DNA from: CAWKGV01 sp963849305 | GTDB lineage: Bacteria > Pseudomonadota > Alphaproteobacteria > Acetobacterales > Acetobacteraceae | Length of the DNA stretch: 64,000 bases | Reading direction: 5' to 3' | Assembly (NCBI GenBank): GCA_963849305.1 | Contig: CAWKGV010000008.1 | Coordinates: 186,001 to 250,000, forward strand | Part shown: positions 1 through 8,587 of the stretch, one piece after another | How positions within the stretch are numbered: position 1 is the stretch's first letter | Layout of the letters: each line of letters opens with the position of its first letter | Notes under the pieces: generated by a model | What the model was told of the DNA's origin: nothing | Databases searched by the model: none | The model's input: the letters and a program-made list of their open reading frames with translations, nothing else | Position numbers and translations under genes: made by a program

Positions 1-155
1 CAGATGCTCAGCGGTCCGGCGATCCGCGCCGCGTGGAAGGCGCCGAACAGCCACCCGGAGCCGATGATGCTGGTGGTGCTGGCGAACAGCAAACCGATGA
101 TCCGCGCGTCGCGGCGCAGCTTGCTGGTAACGGTCAGCCCAGTAGCTCTGTCCAC
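1..155 (-). CDS. APC-family amino acid permease, N-terminal fragment cut by the window edge
   Basis: Read on the minus strand from a GTG at 155, preceded by a GGAAGG ribosome site about 8 bases upstream. The first 51 residues run VDRATGLTVTSKL, a short basic stretch, then the hydrophobic helix LLFASTTSIIGSGWLFG followed by AARIAGPLS. The IGSGW helix-break motif after a short cytoplasmic N-terminus is typical of the first membrane segment of amino acid/polyamine/organocation permeases, which import amino acids at the inner membrane. Substrate cannot be told from this piece; the rest lies outside the window. Confidence 0.7.
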   Translation of the reverse strand, partial: MDRATGLTVTSKLRRDARIIGLLFASTTSIIGSGWLFGAFHAARIAGPLSI

Positions 156-322
156 GGCGTCACCTTCCGCGCTGCCGGCGAGTAAGGATATAGCGAATTA
201 GGATACCGGCGGTGATACATCAGCCGCAAGTTGCCGGGATCAGCGACGAATCAACCCTTGTTGGCTTTACCGGCGGACCGGCGCGCTTTGGCTTTGCCGC
301 AAGGCGCCGCATACTCCAGGCC

Positions 323-808
323 ATGCTGGCGCAACACGTGCTCGACCAGGCCGCCGCCCTCCTGGAGGCGTGCCGCGCCCGTGGCCTGATGATCGCCACC
401 GCGGAAAGCTGCACCGGCGGGCTGATCGCGGCGGCGTTGACCGCCATCCCGGGCTCGTCCGACGTGGTGGAGCGCGGCTTCGTGACCTACTCGAATCAGG
501 CGAAGACCGAGCAGGTCGGCGTGCCGGCCTCGCTGATCGCCGAGCACGGCGCGGTCAGCGAGGAGGTGGCGGGCGCGATGGCCGAAGGTGCGCTGGCCGG
601 GTCGCCGGCCGCCATCGCGATCGCCGTGACCGGCGTGGCCGGGCCGGGCGGCGGCACGGCGGCCAAGCCGGTTGGGTTGGTTTGGTTCGGCCTGGCCCGG
701 CGCGGCGCACCGACCAGCACCGCGCATCGGGTGTTCCCCGGCGATCGATCGGCGATCCGCGCGGCGACGGTGGAAACGGCCTTCGCGTTGATCCGCGGCG
801 CGCTCTAA
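323..808 (+). CDS. pncC: CinA C-terminal domain protein, nicotinamide-nucleotide amidohydrolase
   Basis: 161 residues from ATG 323, the usual length of stand-alone PncC/CinA C-terminal proteins. The family deamidates nicotinamide mononucleotide to nicotinate mononucleotide in NAD salvage. Visible hallmarks are TAESCTGGLIAAALT near the N-terminus, the YSNQAKTEQVGV segment, and AIAVTGVAGPGGGTAAKPVGLVWFG near residue 110. An in-frame ATG at 212 would add 37 residues of poorly conserved sequence, so 323 is preferred although its ribosome site is weak. No N-terminal molybdopterin-binding CinA half is present, as is usual in Proteobacteria. Confidence 0.88.
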   Translation: MLAQHVLDQAAALLEACRARGLMIATAESCTGGLIAAALTAIPGSSDVVERGFVTYSNQAKTEQVGVPASLIAEHGAVSEEVAGAMAEGALAGSPAAIAIAVTGVAGPGGGTAAKPVGLVWFGLARRGAPTSTAHRVFPGDRSAIRAATVETAFALIRGAL

Positions 809-865
809 GCAGGCTGGCCGGGATCGGCCTTGCGGCTTCCGGCGGCGGCTGGCAGGAACCGAGCG

Positions 866-2197
866 ATGCCGAGACTCGATCACGCCGTGTTGGACCGCGT
901 CGCCTTGGGCGCGGTCATGCTGACCCCGCTCATGCTGTTGCACGCGCACGGGGTGGCCGAAGTCATGATCGGCATCGCCGATGTGTGCTTTCTCGCCCGC
1001 TCCGCGCTGGCGCGCGACTGGAGCTGGCTGCATCCCGGATGGATGCGGATCTCGCTGCTCTGGTGGGGCTGGCTGGTGATCTGCTCCGCACCGATCCCGG
1101 CCCTGGCGCTCGGCGAGGCGGGGCTCGGCGGGTTCGCCCAGGCGGTCGTGCTGGTGCGCTTCCTGGTGTTCATCGCCGCGCTTCAGCACGTTGTCCTTCG
1201 CGATCGGCGCGCGCGGCGCTGGATGTTCGGACTGATCGCCGCGTCGGCCGCCTGGATCGCGACGCAGTCGCTGCTGCAATACGCGACCGGGCACAATCTG
1301 TTCGGCGACCCGCGCGGCGGCGACGGCGAGCTGACCGGTCCGTTCCGCAAGCCCCGCGCCGGGCCGCCGCTGTCGCGCATCCTGTTCCCGGTCCTGGTCC
1401 CGCCCGCGGCCGCCCTGCTGGCCAGGCCCGCCGTGCTCGCCAAGCTCGGGGCCTACGCGCTGCTGCTGGCCGGGATGTGCGTGATGGTGCTGATCGGCCA
1501 GCGGATGCCAGTGATGATCACCGGGCTCGGCTTCGTCGTGACCGGGTTGCTGCTGCGTCGGCTGCGTCCGGTGGTGCTCGCGGCCGGCGTCGCCGGCTTC
1601 GCGCTGGTGGCCGCATCCGCCGCCATTTCCCCGCCCACCTACTATAGGCTGGTGCTCAAGTTCACCACCCAGATGGACCACTTCCCGACCTCGCAATACG
1701 GCGAACTCTATAACCGTGCCTGGGAGATCGGGGTGCAGCATCCGCTCACCGGGCGCGGCGTGGACGGGTTCCGCACCGGCTGCCCGCTGCCCCGCTACTT
1801 CCGCCCCACCCTCGACGGGCGCCTGGCGGACGGCGGCGGGGCGGTGATCTGCGCCAATCATCCGCACAATTTCTATTTCGAGGCGCTGGATGACGGCGGG
1901 TTCCCTGGTCTCGTGCTGTTCAGCGGGATGACGCTGGGCTGGCTGGCGGCACTCGGGCGCGGGCTGTGGCGCAACCCGGACCCGCTGCGGGTCGGCCTGT
2001 TCGCCTCGCTGTTCATCCAGCTCTGGCCATTTGCCTCCACCAGCGCCTTCATCTCCATGCCGATGGGCGGCTGGCTGTTCCTGCTGCTCGGCTGGGGCTT
2101 GGCCGAGGCACGCTGGCGGCAGGCGGTGCTGACGGAGCCGGCGCGGGCCGCCCGTTCGCGCGCCGATGGCCTGGACGTGATCGCCGAACCCGGTTAG
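866..2197 (+). CDS. O-antigen ligase / Wzy-like polymerase family membrane protein
   Basis: 443 residues from ATG 866, with AGGAA about 8 bases upstream; an in-frame start at 830 is less likely. Many hydrophobic segments alternate with short loops. A larger loop, about residues 260-330, holds LYNRAWEIGVQHPLTGRGVDGF and NHPHNFYFEALDDGGFPGLVLF. This is the Wzy_C signature (H-P-L-x-G-x-G and P-H-N) of O-antigen ligases and exopolysaccharide polymerases, which act at the periplasmic face of the inner membrane on lipid-linked sugars. It stands alone here, so ligase cannot be separated from polymerase. Confidence 0.8.
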   Translation: MPRLDHAVLDRVALGAVMLTPLMLLHAHGVAEVMIGIADVCFLARSALARDWSWLHPGWMRISLLWWGWLVICSAPIPALALGEAGLGGFAQAVVLVRFLVFIAALQHVVLRDRRARRWMFGLIAASAAWIATQSLLQYATGHNLFGDPRGGDGELTGPFRKPRAGPPLSRILFPVLVPPAAALLARPAVLAKLGAYALLLAGMCVMVLIGQRMPVMITGLGFVVTGLLLRRLRPVVLAAGVAGFALVAASAAISPPTYYRLVLKFTTQMDHFPTSQYGELYNRAWEIGVQHPLTGRGVDGFRTGCPLPRYFRPTLDGRLADGGGAVICANHPHNFYFEALDDGGFPGLVLFSGMTLGWLAALGRGLWRNPDPLRVGLFASLFIQLWPFASTSAFISMPMGGWLFLLLGWGLAEARWRQAVLTEPARAARSRADGLDVIAEPG

Positions 2198-2315
2198 GGC
2201 CAGTCTAGCCAGACCGAGAAGCGGGTTTGTGCCGAGTCGTCATTCGGAACCCTCGGGCTGTGATCCTGGATGACCCAGCGACCAATCGGCTGGCGCAGGC
2301 GCCATTTGGCGCACT

Positions 2316-2333
2316 ACTATCTGGTCAGATAGT
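2316..2333. promoter_or_regulatory. perfect 8-bp inverted repeat in front of the Phd/PIN operon (probable operator)
   Basis: ACTATCTG-GT-CAGATAGT: two perfect 8-base arms around a 2-base centre, ending 12 bases before the antitoxin ATG at 2346 and just upstream of its AGGAA site. Phd-type antitoxins repress their own promoter through short palindromes at this place. Binding here is inference. Confidence 0.6.
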
Positions 2334-2345
2334 CAGGAATTGCCC

Positions 2346-2633
2346 ATGACGCAGACCAGGAAAAGCCGCCCCGTTGGCCGTTACGCCGGCTGGAAGCTCG
2401 AGGATGCCAAGGCCCGCTTCAGCGAGGTCGTCAGGCGCGCGCGGAGCGAGGGACCGCAGCGCGTCACGGTGCGCGGCCAGGAAGCCGTGGTGGTGATTGC
2501 CGCCGAAGAATTCGAGCGAATGCTGCCGCGGGCTGCCGAGCCCGTGCCTTTCGTCGCCTTCATGGAAAGCTTGTCCGTTGACGGGCTCGACCTCACGCGC
2601 GAATCCGATTTTGGCCGGAATGTCGATCTGTGA
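2346..2633 (+). CDS. Phd/YefM-type antitoxin
   Basis: 95 residues from ATG 2346, preceded by AGGAA at 2334-2338. The fold signature starts at GWKLEDAKARFSEVVRRA and continues with the beta strand RVTVRGQEAVVVIAAEEFERML. This is the DNA-binding Phd/YefM N-terminal domain, with an acidic C-terminal tail for neutralising the toxin. Its stop codon overlaps the GTG start of the PIN toxin (GTGA), so the two are translationally coupled. It would repress the operon through the inverted repeat at 2316-2333 and inhibit the partner nuclease. Confidence 0.9.
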   Translation: MTQTRKSRPVGRYAGWKLEDAKARFSEVVRRARSEGPQRVTVRGQEAVVVIAAEEFERMLPRAAEPVPFVAFMESLSVDGLDLTRESDFGRNVDL

Positions 2634-3124
2634 TCGGCTGGCTGCTCGATACGAACGTCACAGCGGAACTCATCCGTCCGAGCGGCCTCACTCGCGTGAA
2701 GGCCTGGGCGGCGGCCCAGGACGAGGCCACCCTGTATCTCAGCATCCTGACCATCGGCGAGTACGAGAAAGGCATTGCCAATCTGCCGGAGGACGAACCT
2801 CGCCGCGCGGTGTACATGAGCACCCGTGACAGTTTGGCGGCTCGCTTCGCCAATCGCTTGCTCTCCGCCTCAGATGCGGTCGTGCGCCGTTGGGGCACGA
2901 TCAGCGGCGCGGTCCGCCGCCTGACAGGGCACCCGCCGCCCGTCATCGACACCTTGCTCGCCGCGACCGCCATTGAGCATGACCTTTACTTTGTGACCCG
3001 AAATGTCCGCGACGTTCGCTTGAGCGGCGCGGCCGTGTTCAACCCTTGGGACGACGACCCGACCGGCGCCCCGATCAGAGTGATTAGACATGAACGCCGC
3101 TTTTCCGTCCCGAGATCCTCCTAA
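2630..3124 (+). CDS. VapC-type PIN-domain ribonuclease toxin
   Basis: 164 residues from GTG 2630. PIN hallmarks: LLDTNVTAELIR (first acidic residue), SILTIGEYEKGIANL (second acidic residue), and VIDTLLAATAIEHDLYFVTRNVRDV (third and fourth acidic positions and the Asn). PIN toxins cleave tRNA or rRNA with Mg2+. At 164 residues it is longer than the usual ~135. The C-terminal 35 bases overlap the next gene, so the tail after FNPWDDD may be dispensable. Paired with the Phd-like antitoxin just upstream. Confidence 0.88.
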   Translation: MIGWLLDTNVTAELIRPSGLTRVKAWAAAQDEATLYLSILTIGEYEKGIANLPEDEPRRAVYMSTRDSLAARFANRLLSASDAVVRRWGTISGAVRRLTGHPPPVIDTLLAATAIEHDLYFVTRNVRDVRLSGAAVFNPWDDDPTGAPIRVIRHERRFSVPRSS

Positions 3125-4022
3125 GCTGGTTACGGCGCTACTCCGTCAAGAGGTGAATTTTGGCTGCCCGGTGAGATACGCGAATGGAGATGGATGCGGC
3201 TGCCCCATGCTCACGTATCATCACTTCGATCCGCCGTGGGCGGGGAAATTTGTACACAATCCCGAAGGAATGGTCGCGCTTTGTCCTACTCATCACGATC
3301 AGGCGGATGGGGGCTCATGGACAGCGAAGCAACTACGGGATTTCAAAAAACGCCCATACGTTGACAGTGCGATTAAGTGTCGCTGGCCTTGGACCGCGGA
3401 GAAACTGATTGTCCAGTTCGGCCCAAATCTGACGCTGACAGAAGGCTCTCCACTCTGGCTCTACGAAAAGCCTATCCTTGGGTTTCGTCCACAAACAAAC
3501 CTGAATTATGGGAACGAGGTGGTGATATTCAACTCGTATATCGAAGACCGTGCCGGCCAGCCTTGGATGCGGATCGAGGATAATTCATTGAGCCTTGAAA
3601 CTGCCTCGACCCAAGATTTTATTTTTCGCCCTCAAACAACCGCTTTTAGCGCGCATAATCGTGGCGGTACACAGTTGCACGGACGCTTTCGTCACGTGCC
3701 GTGCGCTCGCTTTGAAGATTGGTGGAAAGGCTTCAATCGAGGTAAGCGGTTCAACAGGGACAACGGTTACGCCGCGGCTCGCGATTTCCTGGACAAGTTC
3801 AATGTTGTTGATTCCGACGGTCGAATACCCATCGTCAGTGTGACAGGAGAATTCACGACAAGGCACGTTTCGGTCAAGATAACGCCGCGAAGCATGACCA
3901 TCCAATGTCTTGCCTTTGGACCGGCTGGATTTACCGATATTCTTGGGCACATATTCCGGCCAGGAACTGACCTCCGCCTACGGGATGCCGATCAGGATCG
4001 GGAGTTTCTGAGACTAGGATGA
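3090..4022 (+). CDS. HNH endonuclease-domain protein overlapping the PIN toxin
   Basis: 310 residues. An HNH/zinc region lies in the first 70 residues: CPVRYANGDGCGCPMLTYHHFDP, then HNPEGMVALCPTHHDQAD. Cys pairs and the H-N-H order fit an HNH endonuclease with a structural zinc. The remaining ~240 residues are unfamiliar and may bind the target. The start overlaps the toxin gene by 35 bases in another frame, so it probably shares the transcript. Base composition is visibly lower in GC than neighbours, which suggests horizontal transfer. Role is unknown; nuclease cargo or a third component of the toxin-antitoxin locus are both possible. Confidence 0.7.
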   Translation: MNAAFPSRDPPKLVTALLRQEVNFGCPVRYANGDGCGCPMLTYHHFDPPWAGKFVHNPEGMVALCPTHHDQADGGSWTAKQLRDFKKRPYVDSAIKCRWPWTAEKLIVQFGPNLTLTEGSPLWLYEKPILGFRPQTNLNYGNEVVIFNSYIEDRAGQPWMRIEDNSLSLETASTQDFIFRPQTTAFSAHNRGGTQLHGRFRHVPCARFEDWWKGFNRGKRFNRDNGYAAARDFLDKFNVVDSDGRIPIVSVTGEFTTRHVSVKITPRSMTIQCLAFGPAGFTDILGHIFRPGTDLRLRDADQDREFLRLG

Positions 4023-4070
4023 ACGAACGCGCACTTATGCCCTTCGCTGTTCAAAACTTTGGTTGCCAGA

Positions 4071-4946
4071 TCAGTCCCGCAACGCCTTTACCAGCGTACT
4101 CCCCAGCGCCGCCGGGCTTTCCGCCACATGAACGCCTGCCGCCCGCAGCGCCTCCATCTTGGCCGCCGCCGTATCGCGCCCGCCACTGATCACCGCACCC
4201 GCATGGCCCATGCGCCGGCCAGGCGGCGCGGTCGCGCCGGCGATGAAGCCCACCGTGGGTTTCTTCACCGCGCTCCGCGCGAGGAACTCCGCCGCCTCGC
4301 TCTCGCTCGCGCCGCCGATCTCGCCGATCATCACGATCTCCCTGGTCTCGGGGTCGGCCAGGAACATTTCCAGCACCTCGATGAAGTCGGTGCCCTTCAC
4401 CGGATCGCCGCCGATGCCGACGCAACTGCTCTGCCCGAGCCCCGCCGCCGTGGTCTGCGCCACCGCCTCGTAAGTCAGCGTGCCGGACCGCGAGACGATG
4501 CCGACCGAGCCGCGCCGGTGGATGTGCCCCGGCATGATCCCGATCTTGCACGCATCCGGCGTAATCACCCCCGGACAATTCGGCCCGATCAGCCGCGAGG
4601 CCGACCCGGTCAGCGCCCGCTTCACGCGCACCATGTCGAGCACCGGGATGCCCTCGGTGATGCACACGATCAGCGCGATCCCGGCGTCGATCGCCTCCAG
4701 GATCGCATCCGCCGCGAACGGGGGCGGGACGTAGATCGCGCTCGCCGTGGCGCCGGTCTGCTCCTTCGCCTCCGCGACCGTGTCGAATACCGGCAAATCG
4801 AGATGCGTCGTGCCGCCCTTGCCCGGCGTCACGCCGCCCACGACCTGGGTGCCGTAGGCGATCGCCTGCTCGGAATGAAACGTGCCCTGGGCGCCGGTGA
4901 AGCCCTGGGTGATCACGCGCGTATCGGCATCGACCAGGATGGCCAT
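4071..4946 (-). CDS. sucD: succinyl-CoA synthetase (ADP/GDP-forming), alpha subunit
   Basis: 291 residues, normal for SucD. It forms the heterodimer with SucC and carries the phosphohistidine that passes phosphate from succinyl-CoA cleavage to nucleoside diphosphate in the TCA cycle. Seen: CoA-binding GFTGAQGTFHSEQAIAYGT, IGPNCPGVI, and the active-site GHAGAVISGG with the phosphorylated His about residue 240. ATG 4946 lies one base after the sucC stop, so the two are translated together. It is the last gene of mdh-sucC-sucD. Confidence 0.97.
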   Translation of the reverse strand: MAILVDADTRVITQGFTGAQGTFHSEQAIAYGTQVVGGVTPGKGGTTHLDLPVFDTVAEAKEQTGATASAIYVPPPFAADAILEAIDAGIALIVCITEGIPVLDMVRVKRALTGSASRLIGPNCPGVITPDACKIGIMPGHIHRRGSVGIVSRSGTLTYEAVAQTTAAGLGQSSCVGIGGDPVKGTDFIEVLEMFLADPETREIVMIGEIGGASESEAAEFLARSAVKKPTVGFIAGATAPPGRRMGHAGAVISGGRDTAAAKMEALRAAGVHVAESPAALGSTLVKALRD

Positions 4947-4947
4947 G

Positions 4948-6144
4948 TCAGGCGGCCTCCTTCACGGCGTTCACGACCTTCTCGGCCGCGTCCGCCAGAT
5001 TGTCGGCGGCGATGATCGGCAAGCCCGACTTCGCCAATATGTCCTTGCCGAGATCGACGTTGGTGCCTTCCAGGCGCACCACCAGCGGCACCGAGAGCTG
5101 CACCTCGCGCGCCGCCGACACCACGCCATCGGCGATCACGTCGCAGCGCATGATGCCGCCGAAGATGTTGACCAGGATGCCTTCCACATGCGGGTCCGAC
5201 AGGATGATCTTGAACGCTGCCGTCACGCGCTCCTTGGTGGCGCCACCGCCCACGTCCAGGAAGTTGGCCGGTGCCGCGCCGTAAAGCTTGATGATGTCCA
5301 TGGTCGCCATCGCCAGCCCGGCGCCATTGACCATGCAACCGATCTCGCCGTCCAGCGCGACATAGTTCAGGCCGTGCCGGCTGGCCTCCAGCTCCTTCGG
5401 GTCTTCCTCCAATTCGTCGCGCAGCTTCTCCAGCTCGGGATGGCGGAACAGCGCGCTGTCGTCGAAGCTCACCTTCGCATCCAGCGCCACCACCTCGCCC
5501 GCGCCGGTTACCACCAGCGGGTTGACCTCGATGATCGAGCAATCCAGCGCCATGAACGCGGCATACATCGCCTGCACGAACCGCCCGAACGCCCCGACCT
5601 GCTTGCCCGTCAGCCCCAGACCATAAGCCAGAAGCCGGCCGTGGAAGCCCTGAATGCCGCAAGCCGGGTCCACCGCTACGCGCAGGATCTTTTCCGGGCT
5701 CTTGGCCGCGACCTCCTCGATCTCCATGCCGCCTTCGGACGACGCCATCACCATGACGCGTCCGGAGCCGCGATCCACCAGCAGAGAGAGATACAGCTCG
5801 CGCGCGATGTCGCACCCAGCCTCGACATAGACGCGATACACCTTGCGCCCGACCGGGCCGGTCTGGCGCGTGACCAGCACATGGCCGATCATCGCCTCGG
5901 CCGCCGCGCGCGCCTCATCGACCGAACGGGCGATCCGCACGCCGCCTTTGCCGTTCGGCTCGTCGGCGAAGCGCCCGGCCCCGCGCCCGCCGGCATGGAT
6001 TTGCGCCTTCACCACATAGGCCGGGCCAGGCAGGCGCCGCGCCGCCTCCGCCGCTTCGTCGGGAGTCCAGGCCACATGCCCGTCGAGCACCGCGACACCG
6101 TAGCCCTTGAGCAGCTCCTTGGCCTGGTATTCGTGGATGTTCAT
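4948..6144 (-). CDS. sucC: succinyl-CoA synthetase, beta subunit
   Basis: 398 residues, starting MNIHEYQAKELL as in nearly all SucC proteins. ATP-grasp domain in the N-terminal half (VVKAQIHAGGRG, nucleotide binding), metal-binding EVNPLVV about residue 205, and a C-terminal ligase domain with VNGAGLAMATMD and NIFGGIMRCD. It makes the nucleotide- and succinate-binding half of the TCA-cycle enzyme. It sits 14 bases downstream of mdh and directly upstream of sucD, the standard alphaproteobacterial order. Confidence 0.97.
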   Translation of the reverse strand: MNIHEYQAKELLKGYGVAVLDGHVAWTPDEAAEAARRLPGPAYVVKAQIHAGGRGAGRFADEPNGKGGVRIARSVDEARAAAEAMIGHVLVTRQTGPVGRKVYRVYVEAGCDIARELYLSLLVDRGSGRVMVMASSEGGMEIEEVAAKSPEKILRVAVDPACGIQGFHGRLLAYGLGLTGKQVGAFGRFVQAMYAAFMALDCSIIEVNPLVVTGAGEVVALDAKVSFDDSALFRHPELEKLRDELEEDPKELEASRHGLNYVALDGEIGCMVNGAGLAMATMDIIKLYGAAPANFLDVGGGATKERVTAAFKIILSDPHVEGILVNIFGGIMRCDVIADGVVSAAREVQLSVPLVVRLEGTNVDLGKDILAKSGLPIIAADNLADAAEKVVNAVKEAA

Positions 6145-6158
6145 GGCCGGCCTCCGTT

Positions 6159-7112
6159 TCAGCCGACCAGCTTCTTAGCCGCCTCGATCAGTTCCTTCAC
6201 CGCCGCGCATGAGCGGTCGAACGCGGTCTTCTCCTGCTCGTTCAACTGGATTTCGACCACCCGCTCCACCCCGCCCGCGCCGATCACCACCGGTACGCCA
6301 ACATAAAGCCCGGTGATGCCGTACTCGCCGTTAAGGTACGCGGCGCATGGCAGTACGCGCTTCTTGTCCTTGAGATAGCTCTCCGCCATCGCGATCGCCG
6401 AGGAGGCGGGAGCATAGAAGGCGCTGCCCCGCTCCAGCAGCTTGACGATCTCGCCGCCCCCGTTGGCGGTGCGGGTCACGATCGCATCGACCTTCGCCTG
6501 CGTGGTCCAGCCCATCTTCACCAGATCGGGCACCGGGATACCGGCAACCGTGGAGTAGCGGGTCAGCGGCACCATCGCGTCCCCGTGGCCGCCCAACACG
6601 AAGGCGGTGACGTCCTCGACCGAGACGCCGAACTCGTGGGCAAGAAATAGGCGGAAACGCGAACTGTCGAGAATGCCCGCCATGCCGACCACGCGATTCG
6701 CGGGCAGGCCGGATTTCTCCTTCATCACCCAGACCATCGCATCGAGCGGGTTGGTGATGACGATCACGAACGCCTCCGGGCAATGGGTCTTGATGCCGGC
6801 GGCCACCTCGGCGATCACCCCGGCGTTCTTGGCAATGAGGTCGTCGCGCGACATGCCGGGCGTGCGCGGGAACCCGGCCGTCACGATCACGACATCGGCG
6901 CCCTTGATCGCCGCGTAATTCGACCCGCCGGTCATCATTGCATCGAACCCCTCGATTGGGCCGGATTGCATGATGTCCAACGCCTTGCCGGCCGCGACGC
7001 CACCGAACACGTCGAACAGCACGACATCGCCTAGGTCTTTCAGTCCTACCAGGTGAGCGATCGTGCCGCCGACGTTGCCGGCACCGATCAGGGCGATCTT
7101 GTTGCGGGCCAT
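6159..7112 (-). CDS. mdh: malate dehydrogenase, lactate-dehydrogenase-like type
   Basis: 317 residues from ATG 7112, with a GAGG site upstream; a longer reading to 7163 adds no conserved sequence. Oxidises malate to oxaloacetate with NAD+. Rossmann motif KIALIGAGNVGGTIAHL at the start. The active-site loop is TAGFPRTPGMSRDDLI, where the Arg residues bind the substrate carboxylate. ITNPLDAMVWV and the catalytic His in VLGGHGDAMVPL follow. First gene of mdh-sucC-sucD; zapE, its usual neighbour, is separated from it by the channel gene at 7291. Confidence 0.96.
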   Translation of the reverse strand: MARNKIALIGAGNVGGTIAHLVGLKDLGDVVLFDVFGGVAAGKALDIMQSGPIEGFDAMMTGGSNYAAIKGADVVIVTAGFPRTPGMSRDDLIAKNAGVIAEVAAGIKTHCPEAFVIVITNPLDAMVWVMKEKSGLPANRVVGMAGILDSSRFRLFLAHEFGVSVEDVTAFVLGGHGDAMVPLTRYSTVAGIPVPDLVKMGWTTQAKVDAIVTRTANGGGEIVKLLERGSAFYAPASSAIAMAESYLKDKKRVLPCAAYLNGEYGITGLYVGVPVVIGAGGVERVVEIQLNEQEKTAFDRSCAAVKELIEAAKKLVG

Positions 7113-7290
7113 GAGGGGACCTCGTGCGTGCGGGATGGGCGTTAAGCATTGCGAAGCGGTCACCGGCGGGCGCCAAGCCGATACCCGGTGCTATCGCATC
7201 CTCCGCTGCCCGACAAGCCGGAGCGGTTTGGACAGTTAAATGCCTGATGCGGCAAATCAACGCACATACGCGGCCGCGATAGGCATCGAA

Positions 7291-8559
7291 TTATGATCGG
7301 TAAAAGCGATTGCTGAGAAAGGAAAGAAGAAGCCCAAACATGGTGAACCCGAGGGCGACTTCGAGGCTTGCAAACAGCTTTCCAACTAGACCCACAGGAT
7401 GGATATCACCATATCCGAGCGTGGTAAAAGTTACGACGCTGAAGTAAAAATAGTCGAACCTTCCAGAAACAGGAGCTATTAACCCAAAAATTCTGTATAA
7501 AGCTGCGAAGGCAATTAGTACTATGGCGCAGGTCAGCGCCCAGCGGGTCAAGCTCTCGCCGTAATCAGAAGTAATCTTCCACGACCAGTAAAATACAGCC
7601 TCTCTGTATCGTCCTTCCCTCTGATAAATCCGTCGAAGCCGATCTTTTTCGGAAGATCGGAAATCTCCCGCCTCCCGTGGGTTGCCCACGCCAAGCAAAA
7701 TCACCGAGAAATCGTGAAGGGTTGCCGCCATTTGGCGATCCGTGGCGAGCTGCGATTCGGTCGTGCATCCAGGATCATGCTGGTGATGCTCGTTACACCG
7801 TATCAGCGCCTGTTCCATTACGTACAAGGGATTAAGCTTGGCCACGCGTTCATTCTCGGTGAGCGGCAAATAGCTCCGAATCTTTTCGATCTCAAGCGTG
7901 CCGTAGTATCGAATGCCCGCCTTCAATGCATTGCGATACGCAGCGAAGGCTTGGACATTCGGAATCCCAGTGGCATATACCCTTCCGGCCTCCCAATACA
8001 TAACCACTGCCCACATTTCCTCTCCTGGAACCTCCATAAACATGGCAGCAGCAGCTTCATAACATTTGCCGCACAGGTGAGATTTGAGAGCCGAGATGGG
8101 CAGCGGACCATAGTTCTCGGAGCAGGTTACGATACCGGTGCTAATTTTGAAGAATTGCTCCGCCGCCGCCCGCCAGGATAATCCGGCGAAAAATAGCTCG
8201 TTAGCCTTTCGGAACTGCATTGCTGCCCTATTAAATAACTCTCCTGCAATGTTCGGCCGCAGGCCATTGCACGCTAGTAGTCGGGCGGCCTCTTCATATG
8301 CGCGGGCAGCCGGATGTGCTTGGCCACATATCTCAAAGCAGGTGCCTTTACGCGCCAGCAGCTTTGCCCGCGCGTGGACATCAACATCGTAGCTCAAGCC
8401 GCTGTAAATTGAATGGTATGCTTCGCCCGCTAGGTACCAATTCCCCATTTGCTCGAGCCGCAGCGCAGCTGCTAGGCGCGCTGTCAAAGCAGATAGCTGA
8501 ATAGGTTCGCACGCAAATACATGCCGAGACGCGCTCATCAACAAGCTCCGATTTCGCAA
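7291..8559 (-). CDS. two-transmembrane potassium channel with a long N-terminal helical-repeat domain
   Basis: 422 residues. The last ~85 residues form a pore module: helix ALTCAIVLIAFAALYRIFGLI, filter TTLGYGD (residues 379-385, the K+ selectivity signature), then helix VALGFTMFGLLLSFL. The first ~320 residues are soluble, rich in Ala/Tyr/Arg and built from helix pairs resembling TPR/SNAP repeats (for example FNRAAMQFRKANELFFAGLSWRAAAEQFFKI). No RCK/TrkA domain follows the pore, which is where bacterial channels usually carry their regulator. Base composition is less GC-rich than neighbours and the gene separates mdh from zapE, so it may be an insertion. An alternative ATG at 8538 is possible. 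Confidence 0.78.
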   Translation of the reverse strand: MRNRSLLMSASRHVFACEPIQLSALTARLAAALRLEQMGNWYLAGEAYHSIYSGLSYDVDVHARAKLLARKGTCFEICGQAHPAARAYEEAARLLACNGLRPNIAGELFNRAAMQFRKANELFFAGLSWRAAAEQFFKISTGIVTCSENYGPLPISALKSHLCGKCYEAAAAMFMEVPGEEMWAVVMYWEAGRVYATGIPNVQAFAAYRNALKAGIRYYGTLEIEKIRSYLPLTENERVAKLNPLYVMEQALIRCNEHHQHDPGCTTESQLATDRQMAATLHDFSVILLGVGNPREAGDFRSSEKDRLRRIYQREGRYREAVFYWSWKITSDYGESLTRWALTCAIVLIAFAALYRIFGLIAPVSGRFDYFYFSVVTFTTLGYGDIHPVGLVGKLFASLEVALGFTMFGLLLSFLSNRFYRS

Positions 8560-8587
8560 TATCAGTTAGAGGCGCCACAAGGTAATC

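Noticed and set aside
251..1867. Long minus-strand open frame (538 codons) opposite pncC and the O-antigen ligase
   Set aside because: Low-complexity, His/Gln/Arg-rich antisense of two recognisable genes; typical shadow in high-GC DNA.
4882..6306. Long plus-strand open frame opposite sucC/sucD
   Set aside because: Antisense of two conserved TCA-cycle genes; no family resemblance.
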